Source: Bryobacterales bacterium
GTDB lineage: Bacteria; Acidobacteriota; Terriglobia; Bryobacterales; UBA6623
Length of the DNA stretch: 64,000 bases
Direction: 5' to 3'
NCBI GenBank assembly: GCA_028819215.1
Contig: JAPPMG010000096.1
Location: 439,328-503,327, forward strand
Shown: one piece after another, positions 17,323 through 26,755 of the stretch
Position numbering within the stretch: position 1 is the stretch's first letter
Layout: the number at the start of each line of letters is the position of its first letter
The notes under the pieces: generated by a model
Database searches by the model: none
Seen by the model: only the letters and a program-made list of their open reading frames with translations
What the model was told of the DNA's origin: nothing
Made by a program: the position numbers and the translations under genes

Positions 17323-19527
17323 TCAGCCGCCGAATGGCGTGACCTTGAGGTTGTCGTAGTGGATGTCGGCGGAAGAATAGCCGTAGATGCCCGGGCTGCC
17401 GTGGTCGTGTCCTAGCGTGTCCACGGCCTCTATGGTCCACGCTTGGGGTTCGTCATCCCCCTTCGGCCAGACCTTGCCGCGGATCGCCGTGCTGCCGTCC
17501 GCGGCGGGCTCCACGCGCAGCTTGACGCGGTACCAAACCTCGGGGTCCCATTCCAGAGGGACCTCCTTCGAGAATCGCCCCAGCTCCGACAGCCACGTGC
17601 GGATCATCAGGCTCTGGGCGTTGCCCATCAGAGCCAGCGTGTAGCGGTGCGAGACCAAGCCCATGTCAGCCATGCGCCTGCGCTGCTCCATGGACATCAT
17701 CTCGGCCTCGATCTCGTAGCCGCTCTGCATTGGGTTGCCGACATAGACCGTCGTGCGCCAGCTGCGAGGGTTCCCTGACGGCTTCTTGAGTTGCTTGCCG
17801 CCATCGGCCTCGACGACGGCGAAGCGCCCTCTTGCGGCCGACCAGCCATCCGGCACGGCGTCCACGCTGTAACGCTCGAAGTCCTCGGTGAAGCCGCCCG
17901 TCGGACGGACCGCCACCCGAGCCCGGCCGCTGAGCTCGCCGATAGTCGCCACGACTAGTCCGCCCTGCGGAAACTGGTCGCTGGCCGTGAAGTCACCGTC
18001 CGGGCCCAGGTCCCCTTCGATCGCGCCCTCGATCGACCAAGTCGCATCGCGCTCGCCAATCAGGCGGCCTTTGGCGTCGAATAGCCTTGCCCGGAATCGT
18101 GCCCTGCCGCCCGGTGCGAGGTTGATCTCGCCCGGCACGACTTGCACGTGAGCTGGAGCGGCGCCGGGTGGTGCGGAGCCGGGCCCGCTATCCGCCGGCT
18201 GAGCGCTGCCCGGCTTGCCCTGTTCGTTGCCGATGCAGTAGATCATGTTGTTGGTGATGAAATACACCCGCCCGTTGGCAATGGCAGGCGAGCCGTTGAT
18301 CTGCGTTGCGCTGCCGTCGGGGTTCTTAAATTCATCGAGATCGGTCCGGCTCGGCTCTTGGCGCCCGGAGAGCCGCAGGATGTGCAGCTTGCCGTCCACA
18401 TCCGAGACATAGAGCTTGTTGTCGCCAATGACGGGCGAGGATCGCTGGGCGATGCCGATGTTGCGCGTCCACAATTCGTCGCCGGTCGCGCCGTCGAATG
18501 CGACTAGGTTGGCGGAGTTGTCCACGTGGTAGAGAATACCGTCTTGGATCGCTGGCGAGGCGTAGCCGGCCGCGAAGCCGTCGACCATCCACAGCTGTTT
18601 CGGCTGGCCGTCTGTGACGTCGGCGGCATCCAGCGCGACAAGGCGTCCCATGGAGGTGCTGCCGTCGACGTTTTCCTCGCTGTGGGAGGCGTAGACAGTC
18701 GTGCCGTCGACCGCTACCGAGGAGTTGATGCCGCGTTTCGACAGCGAGAACTCCCAGACCTTGATCCCCGTCGCGACCTGCATCGCATAGATGCCGCCGT
18801 CTCCGTTACCGGCGATCAACAAGCGTTGGCCGTCGATCTCGCGAACGACCGGCACCGTGTACGTCGTGTCGTAGGGGGCCTTGCCGGGCGTGGACAGCCA
18901 GACGGTCTCGCCGGTGCGCTTGTCCAGCGCGTAAAAGCGGTGCCGCGGAATGAACGTCGATCCCCAGCCGGCTGAAAGGAAGCTCACGACCAACAGGTCT
19001 CCGTCAAGAACCGGCGTCACGGTGCGACCGCCGAAGCCCGAAATGCGGCCGATCTCCTCGGAGGTCGAGCGCTCCCACAACACGTTGCCCTGGGGGTCGA
19101 ACGCGATGATCATGCCCTCCACGCCGTGCGCGAACACGTTGCCGGTGCTTGGGTCGCCCACCAAGCTCGCCCAGCCCACGCGGTGGTGCGGGATGTCGGT
19201 CTGGAAGACGCTGTAGCGGTACTCCCAGACCAGTGTGCCCGTACCGGCGTCAAGGCAGGCGACTTGCTCCTGCCAGCGCGTGGGCGTGTCAGGCTCGGCT
19301 AGACGGATCATGCAGACGCGGTCGTCCACGACCACGGGTGCGGAGCGCCCGCCGTAGGGCGCCTTCCAGAGCAGGTTCTGGCCGTCTGCGGACCAGCTGT
19401 CCGGCAGGCCGGTATCTTGCGACACTCCATCCGACAAGATGCCTCGCCACGCCGCCCACGAATCTGCTGCCGATAGCTGCGCGCACACTATGAATATCAG
19501 CGACAGTGCTAGAACGGACGCTCTCAT
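17323..19527 (-). CDS. Secreted PQQ-type propeller with C-terminal LamG-like domain
   Basis: From the ATG at 19527 the protein has 734 residues and begins with the signal peptide MRASVLALSLIFIVCAQLSA. Residues about 25-460 are PQQ-like blades (SWAAWRG at the start, then repeated TGELVW-like and GKLYVSD patterns). A proline-rich linker and an Ig-like stretch follow. The last 190 residues (from TEDFERYSVDAVPDGW) look like a LamG/concanavalin-type sheet, often seen in polysaccharide-associated secreted proteins. The frame opens upstream to 19671, but the signal peptide decides the start. It probably leads the operon at 14.3-19.5 kb. Confidence 0.82.
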   Translation of the reverse strand: MRASVLALSLIFIVCAQLSAADSWAAWRGILSDGVSQDTGLPDSWSADGQNLLWKAPYGGRSAPVVVDDRVCMIRLAEPDTPTRWQEQVACLDAGTGTLVWEYRYSVFQTDIPHHRVGWASLVGDPSTGNVFAHGVEGMIIAFDPQGNVLWERSTSEEIGRISGFGGRTVTPVLDGDLLVVSFLSAGWGSTFIPRHRFYALDKRTGETVWLSTPGKAPYDTTYTVPVVREIDGQRLLIAGNGDGGIYAMQVATGIKVWEFSLSKRGINSSVAVDGTTVYASHSEENVDGSTSMGRLVALDAADVTDGQPKQLWMVDGFAAGYASPAIQDGILYHVDNSANLVAFDGATGDELWTRNIGIAQRSSPVIGDNKLYVSDVDGKLHILRLSGRQEPSRTDLDEFKNPDGSATQINGSPAIANGRVYFITNNMIYCIGNEQGKPGSAQPADSGPGSAPPGAAPAHVQVVPGEINLAPGGRARFRARLFDAKGRLIGERDATWSIEGAIEGDLGPDGDFTASDQFPQGGLVVATIGELSGRARVAVRPTGGFTEDFERYSVDAVPDGWSAARGRFAVVEADGGKQLKKPSGNPRSWRTTVYVGNPMQSGYEIEAEMMSMEQRRRMADMGLVSHRYTLALMGNAQSLMIRTWLSELGRFSKEVPLEWDPEVWYRVKLRVEPAADGSTAIRGKVWPKGDDEPQAWTIEAVDTLGHDHGSPGIYGYSSADIHYDNLKVTPFGG

Positions 19528-19820
19528 GCATGACTCTCGCGCTCTCATGGGATCAGGGTGTCGTGGCGGGCAGACAGCCGGAGGCCACCGTTCCAGTATA
19601 AGTGGGGGCATTCTCAGAACCAAGCCCGTTGGTCCGGGTCTAGGTGCGTTCTCTCGTCGATACGAGCGCAAGCATTGATCCGCGTGATCTCAGGCGAGGA
19701 GACTCAAGAACGTCAAGGGGGCTTGCGCACTTGCACCGCGGGCCCTAGACTGATACGGCATTTGCTCCGCATCACCAGACACGGTGCCCGTGCCGAGGAT
19801 GCGGACTGAGAGGTGATGGA
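19528..19820. other. Intergenic region between divergent propeller and receptor genes
   Basis: I see no gene here. Both neighbours are transcribed outward, so their promoters should lie in this stretch, but no clean -35/-10 pair stands out. Confidence 0.6.
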
Positions 19821-22800
19821 ATGAAACTCAGGAATTCAATCCTGTTCACGGTCGGGTTTTCCGTCTTGGTTGTCGGAGCGCCGTCCGCTCTTGGCCAGGC
19901 GGACACCACCCAGATTTCCGGCTTTGTCCGTGACGCATCCGACTTGATCATTCCCGGGGCTGTCGTGACGATCACGAACGAAGCGACACAGCTAACCCGG
20001 CAGGTCGAGACGAATGAGAACGGCTACTTCGTGGCATTGGCCCTCACGCCAGGGTTCTACACGATTGCCGCCGAGTCAGAAGGGTTCAAGCGTAGCGTGC
20101 GTACGCAGACTAAGCTCGACGCCAACATCGCCATGCAAGTCGACATGAGCCTGGAAATCGGCGAAGTGACGGAATCGATCGAAGTCGTGTCCCAAGCCGT
20201 GCAACTCCAGTCCGAGACGGCGACGGTCGGCCGCTTGGTTGAGGAGACGCAGATCAAGAACATCGTCCTGAACGGACGGAACCCGTTGTTCCTCGCCTTG
20301 CTTAAGCCAGGCGTGACATCGAGCCGCAACATTGGGAGCTTTCGGTTCGGTCTAGACAGCGGCAACTTGTCGATCAACGGCTCGCGCCGGCAGGACAACA
20401 TCATCTCTTTCGACGGTGCCGTCAATATGCGTACGCGTTCGAACGGAACGAGCATCGGCACGGCCGATCTGGAAACCGTCCAGGAAATCCAGATCATGAC
20501 GGCGAACTACGCCGCCGAATACGGGCGCGGCATGGCGGGCCAAATCCGTTTCGTTACAAAAAGCGGAGGATCGGAGTTCCACGGCAGCTTCTACGAGTAC
20601 TTCCGCAACAACGCGCTCGATGCGAATACTTGGTCTAGGAACCGCGCCGGACAGCCGCGCGAGGCAGAGCGATTCAACCAGTTCGGATACGTGCTGTCCG
20701 GCCCGGTTGCGACCAAGAACCGCACGCAGAGCAAGATGTATTGGCTATGGAGCCAGGAATGGGTCAGGCGTCGTCGCCAGCGCACATCCATCCAGACCTT
20801 CCCGTTGCCATCCATGCGGACCGGAGACTTTTCCGCGCTTCTCTCAGCTGACAATACGTTCTTCGGAAGAACCCGTGCCATCCTCGATCCCGAAACCGGT
20901 ACGCCATTCGCCAACAACATCATCCCGGCTTCTAGGCTGAGCCGAAACGGCGTGGGGTTTCTTTCGGCCTATCCCGACCCCACTGCCGGGTTCCAGGAAG
21001 GCACGCGGAACTTCATCCAGACCCGCCCCCAGCCCGCGGACCAGCGCAAGGACACCTTGTCGATCGACTACAATCCGTCCGAGAACCAGAACATCCGCTT
21101 TCGCTTGCAGAACTACAACTATTTCGAGCCAGAGGCTTTCCGTGGCGGAACCGACCGGGCCACCCGGACGATCGACCGCCCCAACCGGACATACACGTTG
21201 AATCACATCTGGACAATTTCACCGACGCTGATCAACGAGATGCTGGCCTCCGTGAGCTACGACCGGGTCTATCTGGAGGTGCCGGTGACAAGTCGCCTGG
21301 ACCGCAACACCTACGGCATAGACTATCCATACATCTATCCGGAGCGGAAAGAGATCCCGATCAAGATCCCGACGATCAACATCCAGAACTTCGGACGGGT
21401 GGACGGCGGCCCCTACCCGGCGTTTTCGTCTGGCCCGATCTACCAGCTCTCCAACAACCTGACCCGCATTTTCGGCAACCACTCGGTGAAGTTCGGAGGC
21501 CGTTTCGAACGCGCCGGCCAGAATGACTTTGATCAGATCAATGTCGCCGGAGTTCCAGGCGGCACCAACAACCAAAACGGCCGTTTCGTATTCGACGACC
21601 GTCGGCTCGGCGCCCCGTCGACAGGCGTCGCAGTTGCCAACGCAGCGTTGGGCCTCTTCTCCACCTACGCCGAGATCGGCCAGCGCGCCTACACTCCTTA
21701 CCGCGGCATCATGGGCGAGTTCTTTCTTCAGGACTCGTGGAAAGCGACCTCGAGGCTGCGCTTGGAGTTCGGGATCCGGTATTCGATCATGACGCCGTAC
21801 TTCTATAGTCTCTGGCGAAACATGGCGGTTTTTGATCCAGATAGCTATGATCCGTCGCGCGCCGCCGTCCTCGACCCGGCAACAGGGAACGTGCTGAGCG
21901 GTGATCGCTTCAACGGCGTTCGGATTCCTGGCAAGGGCTGGCCCGATGCCGCTAGGGGGCGGGTGGCGATCGCGGATTCAGGCGAGTTCGACCATCTTTT
22001 CACTGGTGGCAACAAGTACTGGGGCCAAGTTCAAACGAAGGAATTCCAACCCCGCTTTGGCATGGCTTACCGCCTCAACGAGCGCATGGTCATCCGCGCA
22101 GGACTCGGCCGCTACTTGGCCCGCCCAGGCGTTGCAGACAACGTATTTCTGGGCGGCAATCCGCCATTCCAGCCGATGGTGTCAGTCTCGGCAGGACTTG
22201 CGGACGACCCCGGTGCCGGAGAAGCCACCGGATTTCCCCAGTTCTTTATGACCCAAGATCCCGTTTATCGGATCCCGGCCTCCTACATGTGGAACGTCAC
22301 GTTCCAGAGGGAACTCGGCTTCAACACTCTCCTGGAAGCGGGCTACGTCGGCCGCACGGCTACGCACATGGAGCGAGTGCGTGACATCAACCAGCTTCCT
22401 GTAGGGACAACCCAGCGATCCGAGAACGCCGGTGTCAATCCGAATTTCCTGCGTCCATACAAGAGCTTTGCGAATATCATCCTCGGAGAGAACGCCGCAC
22501 GCTCGGAGTACAACGGCTTGCAGCTCAACGTGACTCGCCGATTTAGCAAGGGCCTGAGCTTCGGCGTCGCGTACACCTATTCAGCATCGAACGATAACGC
22601 AGACAACCGGCGTGACCGGATCTGGAATAGCGCGGACGACTCGAACTTCTGGGGGCCGTCGGACTACGATATCCGCAACTCCCTAGTCCTGAACTGGGTC
22701 TATGAACTGCCGTTCTTCAGCGATTCCACCAACCGTGCTGTGCGCGGCGTGCTGGGGGGCTGGACGATTTCCGGTGTCGGACAATACCAGACCGGGTTTC

Positions 22801-23243
22801 CGACCACGATCGGTCGAAACAGCGACTATGCGGGCATCGGCGACAACGCATTCCAGCCGTGGGACGTGTCGGGCGATCCGAAGCTCCCGAGAGGCCAGCG
22901 CCAGTTCGCGGAGTCTGCCGGGGCTGACGCCTTCTACTTCCGAACAACGAATGCGGATGGGTCCCCGATTTTCTCGGCGCCAGCCGCTGGAACGTTCTCG
23001 AGGAGTCAGCACCGCAACCAGTTCATTCGGGGCCCGAGCCGCCAGAGTTGGAACCTCGGCATTTTCAAGGATTTCGAGATTTCAGAATCGCAAAGGGTGA
23101 GCTTACGCTGCGAGATGTTCAACTTTCCGAACCATCCCAACTTCGGCAACCCGGGAACCAACCCACGGGGGAGGACGTTTGGCAAGGTGACATCGAAGTC
23201 CGGCAACCGGAACTTGCAGCTGAGCCTTCGCTATTCCTTCTAG
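19821..23243 (+). CDS. TonB-dependent receptor-like outer-membrane protein with carboxypeptidase-regulatory-like domain
   Basis: This 1140-residue protein has a signal peptide ending SALGQA (about residue 28). A carboxypeptidase-regulatory-like sandwich follows (ISGFVRDASDLIIPGAVVTITN..., about 32-115). A plug-like region comes next (ETVQEIQIMTANYAAEYGRGMAGQIRFVTKSGG, about 215-250), then a long beta-barrel ending in LSLRYSF, with the terminal aromatic expected of outer-membrane proteins. This Oar-like class is greatly expanded in Acidobacteria and is thought to import complex substrates. The ligand cannot be predicted. It is a single-gene unit; its nearest same-strand neighbour starts 445 bases later. 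Confidence 0.92.
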   Translation: MKLRNSILFTVGFSVLVVGAPSALGQADTTQISGFVRDASDLIIPGAVVTITNEATQLTRQVETNENGYFVALALTPGFYTIAAESEGFKRSVRTQTKLDANIAMQVDMSLEIGEVTESIEVVSQAVQLQSETATVGRLVEETQIKNIVLNGRNPLFLALLKPGVTSSRNIGSFRFGLDSGNLSINGSRRQDNIISFDGAVNMRTRSNGTSIGTADLETVQEIQIMTANYAAEYGRGMAGQIRFVTKSGGSEFHGSFYEYFRNNALDANTWSRNRAGQPREAERFNQFGYVLSGPVATKNRTQSKMYWLWSQEWVRRRRQRTSIQTFPLPSMRTGDFSALLSADNTFFGRTRAILDPETGTPFANNIIPASRLSRNGVGFLSAYPDPTAGFQEGTRNFIQTRPQPADQRKDTLSIDYNPSENQNIRFRLQNYNYFEPEAFRGGTDRATRTIDRPNRTYTLNHIWTISPTLINEMLASVSYDRVYLEVPVTSRLDRNTYGIDYPYIYPERKEIPIKIPTINIQNFGRVDGGPYPAFSSGPIYQLSNNLTRIFGNHSVKFGGRFERAGQNDFDQINVAGVPGGTNNQNGRFVFDDRRLGAPSTGVAVANAALGLFSTYAEIGQRAYTPYRGIMGEFFLQDSWKATSRLRLEFGIRYSIMTPYFYSLWRNMAVFDPDSYDPSRAAVLDPATGNVLSGDRFNGVRIPGKGWPDAARGRVAIADSGEFDHLFTGGNKYWGQVQTKEFQPRFGMAYRLNERMVIRAGLGRYLARPGVADNVFLGGNPPFQPMVSVSAGLADDPGAGEATGFPQFFMTQDPVYRIPASYMWNVTFQRELGFNTLLEAGYVGRTATHMERVRDINQLPVGTTQRSENAGVNPNFLRPYKSFANIILGENAARSEYNGLQLNVTRRFSKGLSFGVAYTYSASNDNADNRRDRIWNSADDSNFWGPSDYDIRNSLVLNWVYELPFFSDSTNRAVRGVLGGWTISGVGQYQTGFPTTIGRNSDYAGIGDNAFQPWDVSGDPKLPRGQRQFAESAGADAFYFRTTNADGSPIFSAPAAGTFSRSQHRNQFIRGPSRQSWNLGIFKDFEISESQRVSLRCEMFNFPNHPNFGNPGTNPRGRTFGKVTSKSGNRNLQLSLRYSF

Positions 23244-23688
23244 CGTTGTTGTCGGTGTCGCAACGATGGCGGAAATGCTTCCAGTGGGCGGGCAGCGGGC
23301 AGCTGACACCTGATTCGGCCGGACGCGCCGAGAAAGCGGAGATCTCTTGCGAGCGGTTGGCGAATCACGGCCAGTAGGTCAAATTCGCGAACTTGATGTG
23401 ACACTTGTGATCGAGCGACATCCAGAGTCAATGTGGCTCATTTTCGTCCCTGTGCAGCAGCTTGCAACTGCGCGATGAAGTTCAATCAGGCGAACCAGTT
23501 CCTTGCCGCAGCTTCAGCCGAGCCCCGGGCGCATGCCAGCGGTAGAGGCGGGTCCGTGGCATACCTGAATCCAATTGCAAGAGACCATATCATTTCAAGT
23601 GAAGCCCAAGCCAGCAGAGAAGAACTCGAGTCACTGAAGCGCTGTCTCTCGGGGACCGGATGAGCAGATACGATTTAAGATAGCCACG
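23244..23688. other. Intergenic region, no supported gene
   Basis: These 445 bases separate the receptor from the B12-binding subunit. One open frame of 76 codons (23433-23663) exists, but it has no ribosome binding site or recognisable family and is not called. No tRNA-like cloverleaf or strong terminator hairpin was recognised. Confidence 0.55.
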
Positions 23689-24111
23689 ATGCCTCACGGA
23701 TCGCTTGCCACGCCCGTGCGCGTGCTGGTCGCCAAGCCCGGATTGGACGGCCACGACCGCGGTGCCAAGATCATCGCCCGAGCATTGCGCGACGCTGGCA
23801 TGGAGGTCGTCTACACGGGGCTGCGCCAGACGCCGGAGCAGATCGTCAGCGCGGCAGTGCAGGAAGATGTCGAATTCATCGGCCTGTCGATCCTCTCGGG
23901 GGCGCACATGGCGATCGTGCCCCGCGTGCTGGCGTTGCTCGAAGAAGCGGACGCATCCGATATCCGCGTGATCGTCGGCGGCATCATTCCCGACACCGAC
24001 GCAGCGACGTTGCTAGACATGGGCGTAGCGCGGGTGTTCCAGCCAGGAGCTTCGCTCGAATCCATCGTCCACTTCTTGCGAGACCACCGACCATCGCGCG
24101 AGCTGGCCTAG
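23689..24111 (+). CDS. Methylmalonyl-CoA mutase-type cobalamin-binding subunit
   Basis: This 140-residue protein is a stand-alone B12-binding domain. The cobalt-coordinating histidine motif DGHDRG is near residue 25, followed by SILSG near residue 65 and the GG of VIVGGIIP near residue 103. This matches the C-terminal domain or small subunit of acyl-CoA mutases (methylmalonyl, isobutyryl or ethylmalonyl type), which rearrange carbon skeletons with adenosylcobalamin. The large catalytic subunit is not in this window. The gene lies 84 bases upstream of the DUF2520-panB-panC run. Confidence 0.92.
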   Translation: MPHGSLATPVRVLVAKPGLDGHDRGAKIIARALRDAGMEVVYTGLRQTPEQIVSAAVQEDVEFIGLSILSGAHMAIVPRVLALLEEADASDIRVIVGGIIPDTDAATLLDMGVARVFQPGASLESIVHFLRDHRPSRELA

Positions 24112-24195
24112 TGCGCCGAGCGTCCGTCCACGCTGATCCGGCACTGTGGCGCGAATCGAGCGCCAAGACTCGGCCAAGCGCCATAATGGCCCGTT

Positions 24196-25053
24196 GTGTC
24201 CCAAGGCTTGACTGTAGGAATCGTCGGCGCGGGCAGCGTCGGCCAGGCGCTGGCTCGCTTGCTGGCCGCCGACTTCGACGTGATCGTCACATCTCGCAGC
24301 GGCGCTCGTGCGGCAGCTGCCGTGGCCGGTATCGAAGCACGGGCCGCGCCCCTTGAAGCGCTCGCTCGCAGCAGCGATTGCGTGATCGTCGCGGTGCCTG
24401 ACAGGGCTGTCACGGAGGTCGCTGCGGTGCTGGCGCGATTCGATCTCGCGGCGGCTCTCCAGACAAGCGGAGCGCTGGGGCCGGCTAGTCTGGCAGCGCT
24501 TCGGAAGCGCGGTGTTCCATGTGCCATGTTCCATCCGCTGCAGACCTTTCCGACGCCGGACGCGGGAGCGCAACGGCTGCCCGGCTCGTTGGTGGGAATT
24601 TGCGGCGACGGCCCCGCCCTAGCTTGGTGCGAGCGACTGGCGCGAGCGCTGCGATGCAACACATTCAGCGTTGCGGAGGATCGGTTGGCGCAGTACCATG
24701 CAGCAGCGGTTCTGGCCAGCAACTGCGTGGTCGGCTTGGTCGACGCGGCGGCCGCCCTCATGGAGGCCGCGGGCGTCAAGCGCACGGATGCGCTGCGCGG
24801 CTTGCGCCCGTTACTCGATGCCAGCCTTGAGAATGCATCTACAATGGAAGCGACCCAAGCGTTAACCGGCCCCATAGCGCGGGGAGACGCGGTTACAGTG
24901 CGGCGCCACTTAGGCTCCATGAGGAATTCGCCGATACCGCTCGTCGGCCTCTACCGGGCTTTCGGGGAGTACCTCTTGGATCTGGCGCAGAGAAGCGGCC
25001 TGCCGGCGTCCGAAGCGGCCGCGGTGCGATCCGCGCTCAGCGAGGAATGCTAA
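24196..25053 (+). CDS. Rossmann-fold DUF2520 protein, candidate NAD(P) oxidoreductase
   Basis: This is a 285-residue protein from a GTG start. The N-terminus has a dinucleotide-binding GIVGAGSVGQAL, and CVIVAVPDRAV follows at the position of a Rossmann beta-strand. MFHPLQTF and the helical second half match DUF2520. The fold resembles pyrroline-5-carboxylate and ketopantoate reductases. It overlaps panB by 7 bases, so it is co-transcribed with the pantothenate genes. A ketopantoate reductase-like role would fit the position but is inference; the classic PanE sequence is not evident. Confidence 0.8.
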   Translation: MSQGLTVGIVGAGSVGQALARLLAADFDVIVTSRSGARAAAAVAGIEARAAPLEALARSSDCVIVAVPDRAVTEVAAVLARFDLAAALQTSGALGPASLAALRKRGVPCAMFHPLQTFPTPDAGAQRLPGSLVGICGDGPALAWCERLARALRCNTFSVAEDRLAQYHAAAVLASNCVVGLVDAAAALMEAAGVKRTDALRGLRPLLDASLENASTMEATQALTGPIARGDAVTVRRHLGSMRNSPIPLVGLYRAFGEYLLDLAQRSGLPASEAAAVRSALSEEC

Positions 25054-25886
25054 CCGTGCGCAACACCCACCAAGTTGTCAGAGCCCCCGACCTGCTGCGC
25101 ATGAAGCGCGTCGGCGACAGGATCGCGATGCTCACAGCGTACGACTTCACCATGGCGGGGCACCTAGACCGCGCCGGGGTCGACGTGCTCCTGGTGGGAG
25201 ACTCGCTCGGCATGGTCGTGCTGGGACAGTCCAACACGCTGTCGGTGACGCTGGACATGATCGCGCACCACACTGCGGCCGTGTCTCGCGCCGTTTCCAG
25301 AGCATTGGTCGTTGCCGACATGCCCTTCCTCAGCTGTCACGTCGGCGTGGCCGAGGCCGTGCGCGGCGCCGGGCGGCTTGTCAGCGAGGCCGGTGCGCAC
25401 GCAGTCAAAGTCGAGGGCGGCCACCAGGTGTTGGAGGTGGTGCAGCGATTGGCGGAAGCGGGTATTCCGGTCATGGGGCACTTGGGCCTCACTCCGCAGT
25501 CGATTCACCAGGTCGGCGGCTTTCGCAAGCAGGCGCGCGACGCCGACGAGGCGAGGAAGCTGCTCGAGAGCGCCCGCGCCTTGCAGGCGGCAGGTGCCTT
25601 TGCACTTGTGCTCGAGATGATCCCGGACAGGGTAGCGGCGGACGTGACCCAATCGCTGGAGATTCCGACCATCGGGATTGGGGCTGGCCCCTACTGTGAC
25701 GGGCAAGTGCTCGTTAGCCACGATGCGTTCGGACTCTACGACGAATTCACACCGCGCTTCGTCAAGCGATTCGCGGATTTGGGCCGACAGTTGCAGACCG
25801 CTGCCGAAGACTATGTCCGCGAAGTTCGCCAAGGCGAGTTCCCAGTCTCCGAAAAGAGGGTCCTGAGCGGCCAATATTCGGACTGA
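25047..25886 (+). CDS. panB: 3-methyl-2-oxobutanoate hydroxymethyltransferase
   Basis: This 279-residue enzyme makes ketopantoate from 2-oxoisovalerate and methylene-tetrahydrofolate, the first step to pantothenate. Recognisable segments are MLTAYDF, VDVLLVGDSLGMVVLG, the metal-binding VVADMPF, AVKVEGG, VMGHLGLTPQS, LEMIP and IPTIGIGAGPYCDGQVLV. The length is normal. The ATG at 25047 overlaps the DUF2520 stop, and panC follows after 5 bases. This is a tight biosynthetic operon with the likely order DUF2520-panB-panC-sulfatase. Confidence 0.97.
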   Translation: MLTVRNTHQVVRAPDLLRMKRVGDRIAMLTAYDFTMAGHLDRAGVDVLLVGDSLGMVVLGQSNTLSVTLDMIAHHTAAVSRAVSRALVVADMPFLSCHVGVAEAVRGAGRLVSEAGAHAVKVEGGHQVLEVVQRLAEAGIPVMGHLGLTPQSIHQVGGFRKQARDADEARKLLESARALQAAGAFALVLEMIPDRVAADVTQSLEIPTIGIGAGPYCDGQVLVSHDAFGLYDEFTPRFVKRFADLGRQLQTAAEDYVREVRQGEFPVSEKRVLSGQYSD

Positions 25887-25891
25887 GCCGG

Positions 25892-26755
25892 ATGGCAACC
25901 GAGCGCATCGAGCGCATCGCCCGGATCCGCGAGCGGGTCGCGGCCGCCAAGCGCCGCGGCCTGCGCGTGGGTTGTGTGCCCACCATGGGTGCGCTTCACG
26001 CCGCCCATACCGCCATGTTCGATCGGGCCCGCGGGGAGTGCGACCTAGTGGTTGCCACGATCTTCGTGAATCCGCTCCAGTTCGACCGACAGGACGACTT
26101 GCGCAGCTATCCCAGGGACACTGAGTCCGACTTGATCGCCTGCGAGCGCCACGGCGTGGACTTGGTGTTCGTACCGGACGTAGCTGAAATGTACCCGCGC
26201 CCTCCCGCGATGACCGTCGAGATCGAGGGCCTCGCTGACGGCTTGTGCGGCGCGAGTCGCCCGGGACACTTTCGCGGCGTCGCCACGGTCGTGCTCAAGC
26301 TGCTCAATTCGGTGCAGCCGGATATCGCGTACTTCGGCGAGAAGGACTACCAGCAGCTTGCCATAGTGAGGCGGCTTGCCGAAGACGCCTGCCTGCCGGT
26401 CGAAATCGCGAGCGTGGAAACGGTCCGCGAACCGGACGGTCTGGCGCTGAGTTCGCGCAATGTCCTGCTCAGTCGCGCCGAGCGGGCGTCGGCCCCTGCG
26501 ATCTTTCGCGCACTGCGGCGCGCCCGGAATGCGGTGGAGTCCGGCCAGCAAGATGCCGGGAAGGTTGTGGCCCTGGCCAGGCAGATTCTCGACGAGGAGC
26601 CGCTGCTCAGGGTGGACTACTTCGAGATCGTCGATCCGGACACGCTCGAGCCCGTGCGATCGATCCATGGCCCGGTTCGCATCATAGCTGCCGCGTTTTT
26701 CGGTTCGACGCGTCTGATCGACAACATTCGTGCAGATCCCGTGAAGGCGCGATAA
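25892..26755 (+). CDS. panC: Pantothenate synthetase
   Basis: This 287-residue ligase joins pantoate and beta-alanine with ATP. The HIGH-like GALHAAHTAMF (residues 33-43), VATIFVNPLQF, the pantoate-binding LCGASRPGHFRGVATVV, FGEKDYQQL and the KMSKS-like LSSRNVLLS are all present. One residue differs from common sequences: GALHAAH replaces the usual GxLHxGH at its glycine. The second histidine is kept, so activity is plausible. Its TAA shares a base with the ATG of the next gene (TAATG). Confidence 0.96.
   Translation: MATERIERIARIRERVAAAKRRGLRVGCVPTMGALHAAHTAMFDRARGECDLVVATIFVNPLQFDRQDDLRSYPRDTESDLIACERHGVDLVFVPDVAEMYPRPPAMTVEIEGLADGLCGASRPGHFRGVATVVLKLLNSVQPDIAYFGEKDYQQLAIVRRLAEDACLPVEIASVETVREPDGLALSSRNVLLSRAERASAPAIFRALRRARNAVESGQQDAGKVVALARQILDEEPLLRVDYFEIVDPDTLEPVRSIHGPVRIIAAAFFGSTRLIDNIRADPVKAR

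Noticed and set aside
23433-23663. 76-codon open frame between the receptor and the B12 subunit
   Set aside because: No ribosome binding site, no known family and unremarkable composition.
26245-26754. Extended N-terminus of the sulfatase at 26755
   Set aside because: It lies in another frame of panC and would bury the signal peptide.
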